This document shows positions 13,254-25,811 of a DNA stretch of 64,000 nucleotides, one piece after another. Within the stretch, counting starts at the first letter, position 1. Every line of letters starts with the position of its first letter. The position numbers were made by a program, and so were the translations under genes. This DNA comes from Hevea brasiliensis (lineage: Eukaryota; Streptophyta; Magnoliopsida; Malpighiales; Euphorbiaceae): assembly GCF_030052815.1 (NCBI RefSeq), contig NC_079493.1:56153191-56217190 (forward strand), given 5' to 3'. Below the pieces are notes generated by a model. The model saw only the letters and a program-made list of their open reading frames with translations. It had not been told where the DNA came from and did not search any database.

Positions 13254-13670
13254 GTTAGAATGCAGTTGAACCGAACCAACGGTAACCGAGTCGGAATGAG
13301 ATCAAGCTTGGAGAATAATATGCTAATATTAGGGTGATGAAGACGAAACTGAACAAAAAAATGGTACCGCAGAGTAATGAATAGACTGATAATGAAGAAT
13401 TTCAGGGTCCAAAACTTCTTTAATGGAGATACTTAAGAAAACTGGTTTCTGAAGTCTCTCGATTTTATGAAAGCTTAGAACGGCAAAGTACAAGATTGAA
13501 TTAAATTTCAGAGCCTTTCCACTATAATTACCACCACCTTTTTTCGTCCGTCCCTTCTACAGTATTGCATGTAGGTATTTATAAGGAACGGGTGCTCTTA
13601 ATGAAGAGTCAGGATCTCCCTGGGGGAGACGGAGGGTTTGGATTCAAAGGTACATGATCCGATGTCTAAG
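13254..13670 (+). mobile_element. Element A, 5'-truncated outer part
   Basis: Aligns with 25530-25890 of element B (shared blocks around gaaaactggtttc, ttaaatttcagag and the TATTTATA-rich stretch). Relative to B it lacks the first 1.7 kb, including the 60-bp repeat array, so A is truncated at 13253. It is interrupted at 13670 by a solo LTR and continues at 16745. The stretch tatttata at 13575-13582 reads TATAAATA on the minus strand and is conserved in B. Confidence 0.75.
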
Positions 13671-16600
13671 TGTGACACCCCTTACCCGTGTACAGTATAT
13701 CCGAGTAAGCAATGTCACACGGTGTATCGGCACCCTCTATTTTAACTTAATCAATTTTTGTCATAGTTTTGAATATAGTTTATGAAATATAATTTATTTA
13801 AGCCATTTATCGAAATTATTATTTATTTGAGGTTCCGAAAATTTTAAAGAAAATCCGGCAGAGTGCCGGCTAAAAATGGAGAAAACAGTTCTTCGGAACC
13901 TGTGAAAAACACTTCCAATATTCATATCTCATCACTCTCAAACTCCAATATCAGAATCTCAACATTTTTCAATTTCATTTCTCAATCATTCATCTCGTGT
14001 GATATCATGTATAATCACAGATAAACATTCACTTTTCCATTCATCAACACAATTTTCATTATTTACATGAAAATCAAAATACATTACATAAGTTTCATTT
14101 ACACAAAGGAAAATAAAAATCAATTACAAAATACTAAAATGAAGCCTAGTGTCCTACCAATGCACGGTAGATGGTGAGGTGACACGGACACTATGCAGAG
14201 CTGCAGGATGGACTCACCCAGTCTGCGGTCTACTGGGCTCACGATCAGTATCTCCAGAACCTACGCGTGGCAAAAGCAACGCGCTAAGCAATGATGCTTA
14301 GTGGTGCAATAATAAAATAAAAGAAAATAGTAGAAAATAAATATGTATTGAATGTACATGTCTTATTTGTTTTGTATTTGTTATATTTATTTATTTCTTT
14401 AACTTTGTCCATTTTCATTTATTTAGTTGCCCAAGTAACCTATACTGGACGACTGGACTGGATAAACGGGTAAACTGGCACTGGGTATCAAGTACCTCGA
14501 GCTGTCACACCATTGGTCACATATGTATCTCCCGGCAGGCAAATGTAATGACTAACAAGTCAGAATAGTATTAGGCATGAGGCCAAGTCTCAACACAATA
14601 TCAAAATGGCTAAAAGCCATAAAATCACAGAATGGCATAATGCCATGTGCAGTACTGCTAACCGAACCCTATTGGCATGCCAAACTATCCAAACCAATCT
14701 TGTTAGGTATACTAGGGCATTTGATACTTTTGAATTCTTCAAATTTTGAAATTTCAAGTTTTTGTGTCACTATTCACCTCATTGGTCAACAAAAATGTTG
14801 ACTTTTTGATAGAAAATAGGTACATTGGTTTTGACACTCCCAACATACCACATTTTGCATTCAAAACTTATTGGCATTAAGCATTAATACCATTTCTAAG
14901 TTTAAACCAAGGGAAGCAGAATTTTCAGTTTTTGTAGCACAACTTTACTATTCTATTGGGTACTGTTGCAGTGGGAATTTGAGGAAATGGTAAACATAAA
15001 AGTTGTTCCTTATTTTGTCTAGTTGAATTTTTTTTTTTTTCACTCCATTTTTGTTTTTGTAGATATGGTCCAAAAACCACAGCTGGCCAGATTTCAAATC
15101 TGCAAAATTTACCAAATCTACAGTACCATGAATAGTGACTGCCACTGTCTTGTTGGATAGGTTCTGCTCATAATTTGGGGTAGATTTCTTCATGAAAGTT
15201 GTTTTTCTATGTCTTTAACTTGTTGCTGTAAAAATTTCAGGTCAATTGACCATATCTACAGTGAGTTATGGCCAAATGAACGATTCATCGCTCATTTGGT
15301 CATTCTGTAACCTGCTTGTGGTATCCTGATTGGGGCCAACTTTTGGTCCACTTGCTTTGGTCTTTTGGGCATGGTTTCTTCAGCAAAATTGTGCCATTAT
15401 ATGTCTAGTTTCATGTCCAATTGGCCAAACACCAATTGAACAGCCAAAGATATGGCAGTCCAAACAGGCTAGATTCACAGCCTCCTTGCTGCTGTCCCTA
15501 GGCAGCCTACCATTCCACTTTGCCATGCTATATTTCAGTCCAAATTATGGTCAACTTACCTCAAATGGTCACTAATTGACCATTAGAATGTTCTTTAACA
15601 ATTTCATCAGCCAAGTCAAAATTTTACTCTCAAAACCCTAATTCCCATTATGAGTTTTCACAACATACTTTAATTAACTAACTAATCCATTATACTTATA
15701 TTTACATACTTTAAACATAATCTCTAGTGCACTCTAAGTCCATAAAAAACACTCAATCTTGTTCCTTCCTTAGGGGCAGCCGAAATCCATGGGCTACATA
15801 CACTTAACTTTTATTCATTTGGTTCACAAATTCACACTTATTTTGAGTCATTAACATGGAATAAGAAAGATAGGTGTATAAATAGGCACTAACCTCTTTG
15901 CTCAACTTATTGAACTTGTGAAAACTCTAGAATTTCTCCTCTTTGTGGCTGCCTAGAGCTTCCTTAGGGTGTGTGGATTAGTTTTAGTGAAGATGACTTA
16001 GGGTTTTGGGGTGAGGTGTGAGAGATTTTTAAGCTTGAATGGGGTGTTAATGGAGGTTTAGGGCAAGGCATAGGTTTGGCTGGTTTGGGGAGGAAGATGG
16101 CTGATGGCATTTTTAATTCCTTTGGTCTAATTTTATCTCTTTTATTGGTTAATTAATTGGTTGTTTAGTTATAATTGGTGGAAGTTTTTAAGTGACATCA
16201 TAATGATGTCATATTTGGCATTTTATTGATTTTTCTTTTCTACTAGCTTTACATTAATTTTTCATCACCCTTAATTCATATTTTATGTTATAATAATTAT
16301 TTACTCAACTGGACAAGTCGGCCAAAAATCACCTCTGAAGGCGAAATGACCAAAATGCCATCCGTTTGGCTTAACGGGTCAAAATTGTCTGTACCGATAG
16401 AAAAAATTTTCTAAATATTTTCTTGGCATTCTAATGCCATAGGAACCTCAATGACCCTTCTCTGGAGTCCCAAAAATTATTTTATGAATTTTCTCTTGGG
16501 TCTAGGGCTCCTAGTTGCGAGAACCGTAACTTCCCTCTGGGTTACCCATCGCTAGGGCACCGGCTTGTTTAACTTGGTTGTATTTTATTTCTAAAATTTT

Positions 16601-16744
16601 TCCTAAATTTTTCTTATTAATATTTAAGTTAATTATGGTTCCTCACTTTAGTTTAAATATTTTTCCGGACGTTCTAGCTGTCCGGACCGACACTGGTCAC
16701 CAGAATAGTAGAATGTACAGAGTTGCTACCGGGAGGGTGTTACA
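13671..16744 (-). repeat. Solo LTR, divergent Tekay-like subfamily
   Basis: Starts tgtgacaccccttacccg and ends gggagggtgttaca. Flanks are ctaag (13666-13670) and ctgag (16745-16749), a target duplication with one mismatch. Shared blocks with the other Tekay-like LTRs (gcagagtgccggc, acagttcttcgg, the ggtcaaaa and acccatcgctac regions) identify the family, but it is shorter (3074 bp) and clearly more distant. No gene is called inside; the small ORFs lack homology. Confidence 0.85.
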
Positions 16745-17861
16745 CTGAGAATTAAAGGGAATCAAAATGGAGGGCTGGGATCCTATTCAGAATATCTGTC
16801 CTTTCTTCTTTTAATCGAACAGCTCAGGGTTTTGCCTACAAGATGGATTCGAGGGCTGGGAATAAAAAGCACCGATCCTGTCATCTACCTTTCGATCTAA
16901 GGGCTCTGGATTTATCCTTACAAGTATGATCAATGGTTGAGATTAAGGTGTACAGGACTGTCATAATTGTTTTGGCGTCTATCAGCTAGGTGGGCTTTTC
17001 TGTAGATGAGGCGAGTGGTGAAGATTTGATTCGCCTGCAACGCTTTAACTAACTCGGCACTGATTATGAAGAGAGTTGATTGGAGGTTATTTTATCCTCT
17101 TCGTGCTTTTCGATCTCAATTCCTTCCAATCTCTCTATTATGGCTCTTTCCTTTTTCGATCTTCCTAACATCGGGTCCCCCATCGCTTCCTGATCTCTCC
17201 CATTCTAGATTCTTCCTCTTTATCCGTCCTGCCTTGGTCAAAGCAATTAATTCTTCGATTACCAATGCATCCTCTTCGGTTTCTGTATGCAATAAATGCT
17301 CAGGCCCTGTATATATGCACCTGCGAGAAAGCCCCTTCACACTTGACTTCTCCTTCAATTTCTCGATTTCTCTGATTCTAATTTCTCCAGTAATAACTCC
17401 GACTATGGTAATTGCTTTTGATCTTTTTCCGACTATTTTCTTTGCCCCTCGCTTGAAAATTTATGATCCCGGCGATTGGAGAATCATGAGAATAATATCC
17501 GATGATAGTGAGGGAACCGGACTAATTTACCTATCAAGATCGAAAATGATGATCATGCGGATCTCGAATCGGTCCACCAGTATAATTGGTGAACTGATCT
17601 CGGGCAAGAGTACTGTTAATTTCAATCTTAATTTCGGTGACTGCCTCTTGAAGTTCATTTGGCTCCTCATCACATCAGGCGTCCCGACTACAGCTCGGTT
17701 CTGTACGATGACTTCTCTTACCATCATGAGAGTCATAGTCACCCTATCTGAGCTGCACATCTATCCAATTCTTGTGGCCGGCTTTCTGATCAAACACATC
17801 TTTTGATTTAGCCACATGACTAGGCTTTGACATAGGCCGCTACTAGGTAAGATGTAGTGCT

Positions 17862-17939
17862 GATCTTTCGAGATCGCTCAAATGATGTAATCTGATCTTT
17901 AAAGGTTCTCTTAACGATGTAATCCGATCTCTTGAGATC
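17862..17939. promoter_or_regulatory. Palindromic promoter repeats of element A (degenerate)
   Basis: Copies of the block seen cleanly in B at 26349-26460: gatctttcgagatc (17862-17875), a decayed gatctttaaaggttc (from 17894) and gatctcttgagatc (17926-17939), each followed by a tgatgtaatc-like stretch. They lie about 0.3 kb upstream of the TATA box. Role unknown. Confidence 0.6.
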
Positions 17940-18248
17940 GCCCAAATAATGTAATCTGACCTTTTAAAAATAAAATGAAATTCTATTTGAAAGTTATTAT
18001 TTATTTATTGCATTAGTTATTTTCTGATCTTTGATGTGCATATCCGATCTAATCTCTAACTAAATCGTCATTAGCTGATCTGTGGCTCTAAAAATTTCCC
18101 CAATCCGATAATCCTAACTAACCGATCTCATTTATTCAATTTTATTATTGTATTTCTGGAACCTTCCCGCGACGTGTCAGGAAACCAAGCCGATTCCGCT
18201 AACAGATGCGCCGCTTGGGACTTTGTAAGCATTAAATGCTCAAACGGG

Positions 18249-18256
18249 TATAAATA
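18249..18256 (+). promoter_or_regulatory. TATA box of element A gene
   Basis: The motif tataaata sits in cgggtataaataagggg, about 155 bp upstream of the first ATG (18412). The same arrangement is kept in B (26744-26751). Confidence 0.6.
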
Positions 18257-18411
18257 AGGGGAGGGTCAATCAGTTGCTCTCTTATGTCATTTTAAGAACT
18301 TTGCTAGCAATCTCAACATTCTCTCGTTTCTTCATGTTTTTTCGGCACCAATCACATTCCGGTAAGGATTTTGATTCTTTTTCTCTGTTAATTTCTTTTG
18401 CTTTTCTGAAA

Positions 18412-18807
18412 ATGAGTGGCACCGAGGGTCAGAGAGCAATGAGCCCGCCTTTCGTCCATGTTTCATGAAGCTCGGAGGAGGGCAATGTGATTAGATCAGG
18501 TGGTCGAACCAGCACGGCCATCATTCCGGTTACTAGACCGGCTACTGGATAGAGGCAAGGGGCATATTTGAGGAGAGAAAACTTGCCAATTGATGAGTTG
18601 CCTTCAGTTTTGATAGAAACTGATCTCCAATCTATAAGTCAGGAGTACAATCTGCGGATCGACTCATTTGAACTGATCAAATGCCACGGCGATCATCGGG
18701 CCGATCACTTCTTCGATGAGAGCGATCTCATCATGGTGTATGAAGAGCAGTTGAAGGCCAGGCTTTGTTTCCCTTTGGACGAATTTTACAAGGTGGTCCT
18801 AAAGTTC
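18412..18807 (+). pseudogene. Transposase_28-like gene of A/C, exon 1 first half, broken
   Basis: The start ATG follows tctgaaa and gives MSGTEGQRAMSPP, matching MSSAEGQ of copy B, but TGA at 18466 stops it. Downstream, 18568-18807 is open and matches B closely (ENLPIDELPS, IDSFELIKCHGDHRADHFF, VYEEQLKARLCFPLDEFYK). The frame is cut by E1 at 18807; the rest of the exon is at 53332-53806. Function as for copy B: a domain seen in plant transposon proteins, activity unknown. Confidence 0.75.
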
Positions 18808-20915
18808 TGAAGGAACGGAAGCGTGAAAAACACAAGTTTATACCATTTAATTCAAAAATTTTCACCTAGGGTCACATGCATTGTGCAAAATTTATTTTTA
18901 TCTATTTGATTTCAATGATAAACAACATATTAAAACTCTTTTAATATGTTTTTGGATCTGTATTTGCCATTTAAGATATTAAAATTAATCAGATTAATTT
19001 TAGAACCCTAGAATAAATCAAGAACAAACACACTAACCTCTTGATATACTGCAGTGTATTTGCGCTTTTGAGATGCATCTTCAGGACACCAGATGTTGTC
19101 TCTCTAGCTTGTCCACACCAAGAACACCTATGACAGCCCTTGAACAGCTTTTAAAGCTTTTTCTATGAATTAGAAAATCAAGTTCTGCCTTTTAAGAGAT
19201 TAAAGATGTAAACAGGACACTAGAAACAATTTTTAGCATTTTTAATTCAAGAGATTGATGGCTAATCTCTTTGAATTGATGAGAAATGAAGAAGAAGAGA
19301 GGGGAGAGCCTTGGGTGGCGGCACCAAGGATGAGGAGCTGCTGGTTATATTATTTTAATTCATAACAACACTTATATAGCTAGGTCAACACATTAAGCCC
19401 TTGCCACATGTCACCTTCTGATTGGTTCTAGGTTTAATTGACCCAATCACATTGTGCCAAGTGTTAAACCTATATTTAATCTTAATTTTAATCATCTTAC
19501 ATGATTAAAAGACATTTGACAAGATTATGTGTAATGCCATGTGTCACCATCTCATGGTGCCACATGTCACCCTGTGAAAAAGACCAAAATGCCCTTTTGT
19601 CTTAATTTTGAGTTCTCAACCCAAAATAATTATTTCTCTTTTTCTAATCAATTTATACCAAATATAAATTAATTAATTAATCTTTATTAATTAATTTCTC
19701 ATTAATTAAATTCCTATTTAAACACTTTAAATATAAATTTAACTTATACTATACATCCAATAATCTAGATTTGGTTTCAAGTCATGCTAGGGACTTTGCA
19801 ATCTAATTGCAAACCAAACCTATTTGATTAATCAATTAAAATATTTAATTAATTAATTAAATCATTTTTAATTAGGTGATAACTTGTGTATGTGTGTGAC
19901 TTACTAAGCTCATCACTAATTGGCAATGAGACATGATATCAACTCTTAATATCATCAGAACTCTTTCTTACCATAAATGATTTCTCTAAATCATTTTATG
20001 CACCTCATAGACCATGGTTAACACCTAGCATAGCATGCCATGGCCACCCAATTAGTAATAAGGTTTACCTTAAATGAACCTATAATCATATGTTACCATG
20101 CACTAGAATCTCTTTGTTACAAAATCCCAACTCAAGTTGGAGTCATGGTTTATGTCAAACTCCATTGGCTATGAATATTATGTTCTCTTTTAATTCCAAT
20201 TCTTGATTAAAAAGATTTTCTCATCAGAAACTCTTTTCTGATTAAATCTATCTGTCCTGGCCAGGAACTTGAAACATCAAGAACAATTCAATTAACATAG
20301 GATTTTATCTCTATTTACTTAGAGGAACAAATTCCATCTTGATCAACACCTACCTCCATATATAACTAGTAGGAGCCAACACATGCCTATATACCCATAC
20401 ACAGTACAAGTATGAAAGCAGTATCAAACTCAAACTACTTATATACAAGATAACTGTGCTATCTCCGATCAAAAGATTATATGCACTGATATGATTTATG
20501 ACAAAACATTGATAAGAGTAAACTCCATGTGCTTGTCATAAGTGTCACTGGTTCGACCTACTTATCATGTATAAGTGCCTATCATGTTTGTTATATGGCA
20601 CGAGACTCACCATTTCATCTTATTTATATCTCATATAAATAACTTGGGAGCAAACATGAATGCAATTTTTCTGGATAAGTCATGTCCTTATTATGAAGTA
20701 TCCTTGATTGTGAACCTATTTATGATACTTTGTACTGGAAATACTGTCACTCATATTCTTAACAACTTAAGAATAAAATTTCTAACAAAATATCAATGGA
20801 CCTTTTCTATTTCACATAAATATATTATGTAAACAAAAAAGTGGAAACGCCTTTTATTAATAAAACATGTACAAGATATATACTAAATGATATGCTCTAG
20901 GGCATACTACTAACA
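18808..20915 (-). repeat. E1 3' LTR, 2.1 kb
   Basis: Starts tgaaggaacggaagcg and ends gggcatactactaaca; read on the minus strand it is TGTTAGTAGTATGCCC to TTCCTTCA. It is followed by the polypurine tract at 20916. A minus-strand TATA-like tatataag lies near 19371. An 85-codon ORF on the opposite strand (20575-20832) is present in all five LTRs of this family in the window. Confidence 0.92.
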
Positions 20916-20932
20916 ATCTCCCACTAGCACTA
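20916..20932 (-). other. E1 polypurine tract
   Basis: Plus strand atctcccactagcacta, that is TAGTGCTAGTGGGAGAT on the minus strand directly before the LTR. The same tract precedes the 3' LTR of E2 (38901-38914). Confidence 0.85.
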
Positions 20933-20937
20933 GAGCC

Positions 20938-22680
20938 ATTCATTACAATATCTAAGAACCATCTTCTCAAGATGTCGGTCTAGCTGAGTCTGTGACATAG
21001 GCTTAGTGAATGGATCAGCTGATTTTTAGCTGATGCTATTTTTTGCATGGCTACATCACCTCGTCCAACTATTTCTCTGATAATGTGATAGTGCCTTTCT
21101 ATGTGTTTGGATTTTTGGTGAGACCGAGGTTCCTTAGCCTGTATGATTGCTCCATTATTGTCACAGTATAGTGGAACTGCTGACTCAATGGAAGGAACTA
21201 CTGCAAGTTCTGTCACAAACTTCTTTATCCAAACAGCTTCTTTTGCAGCATCTGATGCAGCAATATACTCAGCCTCAGTAGTGGAATCTGCAGTCATGCT
21301 CTATTTGGAACTCTTCCAACTGACTACACCTCTATTACAAATGTACACATACCCAGAGGTAAACTTTCTATCATTAATATCTTATTAGAAATCATAATCA
21401 GTATAACCATTCAATTGCAAGTCTCCTCCTCCATAGATCAAGAATAAATCCTTAGTTCTTCTCAAGTACTTAAGGATATTCTTGACAGCTATCTAGTGTT
21501 CCAAACCTAGATTGGATTAATACCTGCTAGTCAAACTAACAGCATATGCGATATCCGGCCTAGCACACAACATTGCATATATTAAACTTCCAATAGCCGA
21601 AGCATATGGAATCCTGGCCATTTATCTCTTTCTTTAGGTTTCTTTGGAGATATCTCTTTAGAAAGATGGATACCATGTCTCACTGGTAACAATCCTCTCT
21701 TTGAATCAAGCATGTTAAACCTCTTTAACACCTTTTCTAAGTATAGACTTTGGGATAAACCAATTATTCTTTTCTCTCTATCTTTATAGATGCGAATCCT
21801 AATAATATAGGTTGCCTCCTCTAAGTCTTTTATGGAGAATGTATTTGATAACCATACCTTTACAGTTATCAACATACCTGTGTCATTACCCATCAACAGT
21901 ATGTCATCCACATATAAGACAAGGAAAGTGATAGCACTGTCACTAACCTTCTTATAGACACATGGCTCATCCTCATTTTTGATAAAACCAAAGGATTTAA
22001 TGGTTTCATTAAAACGGATGTTCCAACTCCTTGAAGCTTGCTTCAACCCATAAATGGATCACTTTAGCTTGTATACCTTAGAACCATCTTGGGATTTAAA
22101 ACCCCTAGGTTGTTCCATGAAAATGTTCTCTTTAATGTATCCATTGAGAAAAGCTGTTTTGACATCCATCTGCCAAATCTCATAATCATAGTATGCAGCT
22201 ATTGCTAATAGAATCCTAATTGATTTAAGCATGGCAACAGGCGAGAAAGTCTCATCATAGTTGATTCCTTGCCTTTGGCGAAACCCTTTCGCTACTAGCC
22301 TTGCATAAATTATAGGTCTATACCTTTCCATCAGAACCAATTTTCTTCTTGAAAACCCATTTGTTCCCTATAGGTACAATACCTTTAGGTGAGTCAACAA
22401 GATCCCAAACTTGATTCTTATACATGGAATCAGTTTCAGATTTCATAGCATCAATCCATTTTGAAGAGTCTATATCTGATATAGCTTCTTCATAGGTAAG
22501 TGGATCATCTCCATGATCTACTTCTTTATGAGTAGGCAACTCTTATTTTTCTTTATGAAGGAAACCATATCTCACTGGTGGGTGAGATACCCTGGTTGTT
22601 CTTTGAGGAACAGCTGTAAATGTTTCATCAACAGGTGTAGGTTGACTAAATGGATCTATATCCATCTGATCTATTGATTG
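20938..22680 (-). pseudogene. pol: E1 copia reverse transcriptase and RNase H, broken
   Basis: The part of pol that would copy element RNA into DNA. In coding order: linker and RT start ([25 protein letters not shown], 22318-22539), RT palm ([31 protein letters not shown], 22059-22340), catalytic YVDDILL (21582-22046), then RNase H with DSTTEAEYIAASDA and LYCDNNGAI (20980-21297). The catalytic motifs are readable, but stops and frame changes divide it into several pieces. Closest copies in the window are E2 and E6. Confidence 0.9.
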
Positions 22681-22719
22681 GTTAGAATTCTCCAATTCCA
22701 ACTCTATTTGCCTTCCTTT

Positions 22720-23786
22720 GCCTCCTTATTGAACAAACTGTTGCTCAAGAAATGTGGCATCTCTACTCATCACAACCTTTTGTGATGTTGGCAAATAAAA
22801 ATAATATCCAAAACTATCTTTTGGATATCCAACAAATCAACCTTTTTCTGATCTGGTTTCCAATTTATCAGTGTTCAACTTTTTGATATAAGCTGGACAA
22901 CCCCAAATCTTAACATGCTTAAGACTTGGTTTTCTTCCATGCCATATCTCATAAGGTGTGGAAGAAACTGATTTTGATGGAATCCTATTTAGAATATACA
23001 AAGCTTATTCTAATGCAAATCCCCAAGAGGAGATTGGCATATCAATATAGCTCATCATACTACGTACCATATCTAATAGGGTACGATTTTTCCGTTCAGA
23101 TACACCATTCAGCTGTGGTGTTCCTAGAGGAGTCAGCTGGGAAATAATGCCGTGCTTTCTCAAGTATTCATCAAATTCAGTACTTAAATATTCACTTCCA
23201 CGATCTAATCGAAGAGCTTTAATACTCTTTCCTGTTTGATTTTCTACCTCAGATTTAAATTCTTTGAACTTTTCAAAGGATTCATGTTTGTATTTCATCA
23301 AATACAAATACCCAAACCTTGATTTATCATCAATAAAGGTAATAAAATAATGAAAGCCACCTCTAGCCATTTCTTTAAATGGACCACATACATCACTATG
23401 TATTAGCTCCAAAATATTTTCAGCTCTTAGCCCTTGTCCAAAAAAGGGTGATCTAGTCATTTTTCCCTGAAGGCAATTTTCACAAGTTGGAGTAGGCTCA
23501 GAGCCCAATGAGGATAGAATCCCCATTTTCTCCAATTTTGCAATCCTATCTTCTATAACATGACATAACCTTAAGTGCCAAATATATTTTGAACTTGAGT
23601 TGGTTTTCATCATGGCATTGCATTCTTTTTTATTGCTATACTTTAGGCAATTCCTTTTCCAGTGCCCATCCTTCTGGCAGTGGAAATACTTTCCTTTGCC
23701 TCCATCAGCTTTAGTCTTCCCTTTCTGTTTAGCTATTTTCTTAGAAGGACCAAGAATCTGAGATTTCTTTTTCTTATTCTTTGTCA
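22720..23786 (-). pseudogene. pol: E1 copia integrase with gag zinc knuckle, protease missing
   Basis: Integrase inserts the cDNA into the chromosome. The 270-codon open stretch 23005-23817 (its first residues belong to B) contains the gag C-terminus with zinc knuckle FHCQKDGHWKRNC, then directly KECNAM and the integrase H2C2 region (HLRLCH, CENC) and the DDE core (HSDVCGPF, LDRGSEYL, NGVSERKN). In E6 a protease (DTGASSH) lies between these two parts; here it is absent and the frame is continuous across the junction. Integrase C-terminus continues to about 22720 with stops. Upstream gag is cut by B at about 23786. Confidence 0.88.
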
Positions 23787-23904
23787 TGAGGTGTTTCTTG
23801 ATCGCACTGACGATCACCGAAGTGGGAAAAGTGAGGAGTCACCACTTTAATTTTGAGGGAAATTAAAGAAAACCATTGAAAGTAAGTTAAAATAAAACCA
23901 CTTT

Positions 23905-23975
23905 AAAAACATAGATTCTAGGTTCGGGGTCTGTAAACGGGTGGGGAAGGTGTTAGGCACCCCACCTAGTCCCTC
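23905..23975. repeat. B conserved block with short inverted repeat
   Basis: The stretch around ggttcggggtctgtaaacg and gtggggaaggtgttaggcac can pair gtgggg with ccccac around its centre. Similar text (a GTTCGGG ... GGGGAAGGTATTAGCACCCC pattern) is familiar from plant LTR elements from memory, which supports an LTR-element origin of B. Confidence 0.45.
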
Positions 23976-24189
23976 AACGAGGGTAAGCAGATTTAACTTC
24001 ACGTTTTTCATAGTTAGGAGGGTTTGAATAGAAATGTTAATCCTTTTGACCGAAAGGAATATTTGATTTTTCACTAATCCGGATTACCCAGATACATAAG
24101 TAAATGAGACAACCTTAGCGAGTTGCTGTTGCGTATTAATTTTACTTCAGGGGGAATCATCTTACGTATTTGTTAAAATTTAATTTGGG

Positions 24190-24834
24190 GATCGGATAAG
24201 AACTCTCCTCCGATCTCCTTTAAATATTTATTAAAAATTTTTAAGCTTGAGAATCGGATAAGAACTCTCCTCTGATCTCTTTTTAAATATTTGATAAAAA
24301 GTTTTAAGCTTGAGAATCGGATAAGACCTCTCCTCCGATCTCTTTTTAAATATTTGATAAAAATTTTTAAGCTTGAGAATCGGATAAGAACTCTCCTCCG
24401 ACCTCTGTTAAATATTTATTAAAATTTTAGGTTAGGATCGAATAAGAACTCTCCTCCGATCTCTTTTTAACTATTTGATAAAAATTTTTAAGCTTGAGAA
24501 TGGGATAAGAACTCTCCTCCGACCTCTGTTAAATATTTATTAAAATTTTAGGTGAGGATCGGATAAGAACTCTCCTCCGATCTCTTTTTAAATATTTATT
24601 AAAATTTTTAATCTTGAGAATCGGATAAGAACTCTCTTCCGATCTCTTTTTAAATATTTATTAAAATTTTTAATCTTTAGAATCGGATAAGAACTCTCCT
24701 CCGATCTCTTTTTAAATATTTATTAAAATTTTTAATCTTGAGAATCGGATAAGAACTCTCCTCCGATCTCTTTTTAAATATTTATTAAAATTTTTAATCT
24801 TGAGAATCGGATAAGAACTCTCCTCCGATCTCTC
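24190..24834. repeat. Tandem array, 11 units of about 60 bp
   Basis: Eleven copies of a unit centred on atcggataagaactctcctc followed by cgatctc and an AT-rich tttaaatattta-type spacer. Each unit has an inverted repeat (atcgga ... tccgat, 7 bp arms where the unit starts ggatcgga). Units 4-5 and 6-7 form a duplicated pair with a different spacer (acctctgttaaa, ttttaggt), and units 8-11 are nearly identical, showing stepwise expansion. A has lost this part by truncation. Confidence 0.93.
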
Positions 24835-25803
24835 GAGGTTTAATTACAGTTACGCATCATAAGAACCTGAGACTAAGAGTTCCGGCATTCAAAGATGCCA
24901 AGGGTTGGACTAAGGCTTCTTTTAACTTGTTGGTACCTTGTGACCAGACATAGGATACCCGACTAAATTTTACCGATCTCCTATGTAATTACCTTACCAA
25001 CACCTTTTTATACCTAATCCGTTCTGTTTATTTATCTGAAATTTAGTTTCATTCTACTTTATGACGTCATACTAAATCACCTTCTATGTTAGCCTAGTGA
25101 TTCAACTCTATTATTTTCTTGACGTATTATTCAGACCTTCTATTTTGAAGAAACACTTAAGACACGGCTACCTACATTTTATCAAACTATTTATACGCTA
25201 CTTGAGATGAGGACTCTCGCATTTAGAAGTAGCAAAGCTTAACAAAAAGAATGGACCAGTTGACAAAGATAGTAAACTTCGGGAATAACCTTCATTACAC
25301 CATATAAATTTGGTGAAGATTACAAACATAAAAGTAAAGGGAATGCGTAAAATAAAGAGAGCTTTTAGTGAAACAGAGATATAAACACTCACCTGTAAGG
25401 AGCCGAACCTACTAAACTAATCGCAAAACGTAATAGGAGCGCGAGCTGTTTAGCTTGAAGGCTGAAGCTCGCCTAGAAATGAAGGATGCTTAGCTAAACT
25501 GCAGTGAGGTTTAAACTACCAAGTTGAATGGAGTTGAGCTTGGAGAATGAGAATGGAAATAAAGATGACAAAGAACTGAAAGTAAGGGCGTCACAGGATA
25601 ATGAAAGAACTGAAAATGGAGAGTTCCAGTATTTCAAGAATCCCTTTTGCAAGAAAGCACTTCAGAAAACTGGTTTCAAAAGTTTTTCCTTATCAAACGC
25701 TTAAAAAACAACAGAGTAACGAACTGAATTAAATTTCAGAGTTCTTCCGCTATAGTAACCATCTCTCTTTTTTTGCCCGTTCCTTGAACAGTTTTCATGC
25801 AGG
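24835..25803. other. B non-coding stretch between repeat array and minus-strand TATA
   Basis: About 1 kb with no convincing ORF on either strand. Its last 0.3 kb align with 13254-13570 of element A, showing that it is part of the family rather than random flank. Confidence 0.5.
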
Positions 25804-25811
25804 TATTTATA
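25804..25811 (-). promoter_or_regulatory. Possible minus-strand TATA box of B
   Basis: Plus tatttata in caggtatttataggaa reads TATAAATA on the minus strand. The same site is kept in A (13575-13582). It points away from the gene promoter at 26744 and could be the promoter of an LTR read on the minus strand. Confidence 0.4.

Larger units (their letters stand above)
16745..18807 (+). mobile_element. Element A, continued to the E1 insertion
   Basis: Resumes element A after the solo LTR and aligns with B from about 25895 onward. Between about 17060 and 17840 A carries some 0.7 kb that B lacks, open for 246 codons on the plus strand (17066-17806). It then shares with B the palindromic repeats, the plus-strand TATA box and the start of a Transposase_28-like gene. 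It breaks at agttc (18803-18807), where E1 inserted; the missing remainder begins with the same agttc at 53327. Confidence 0.85.

Noticed and set aside
15330..15575. 81-codon ORF in the solo LTR 13671-16744
   Set aside because: No homology recognised and it is part of an LTR whose related copies do not keep the frame.
24190..24834. CRISPR array
   Set aside because: The units are continuous tandem repeats without unique spacers and the DNA is plant nuclear; it is a minisatellite.
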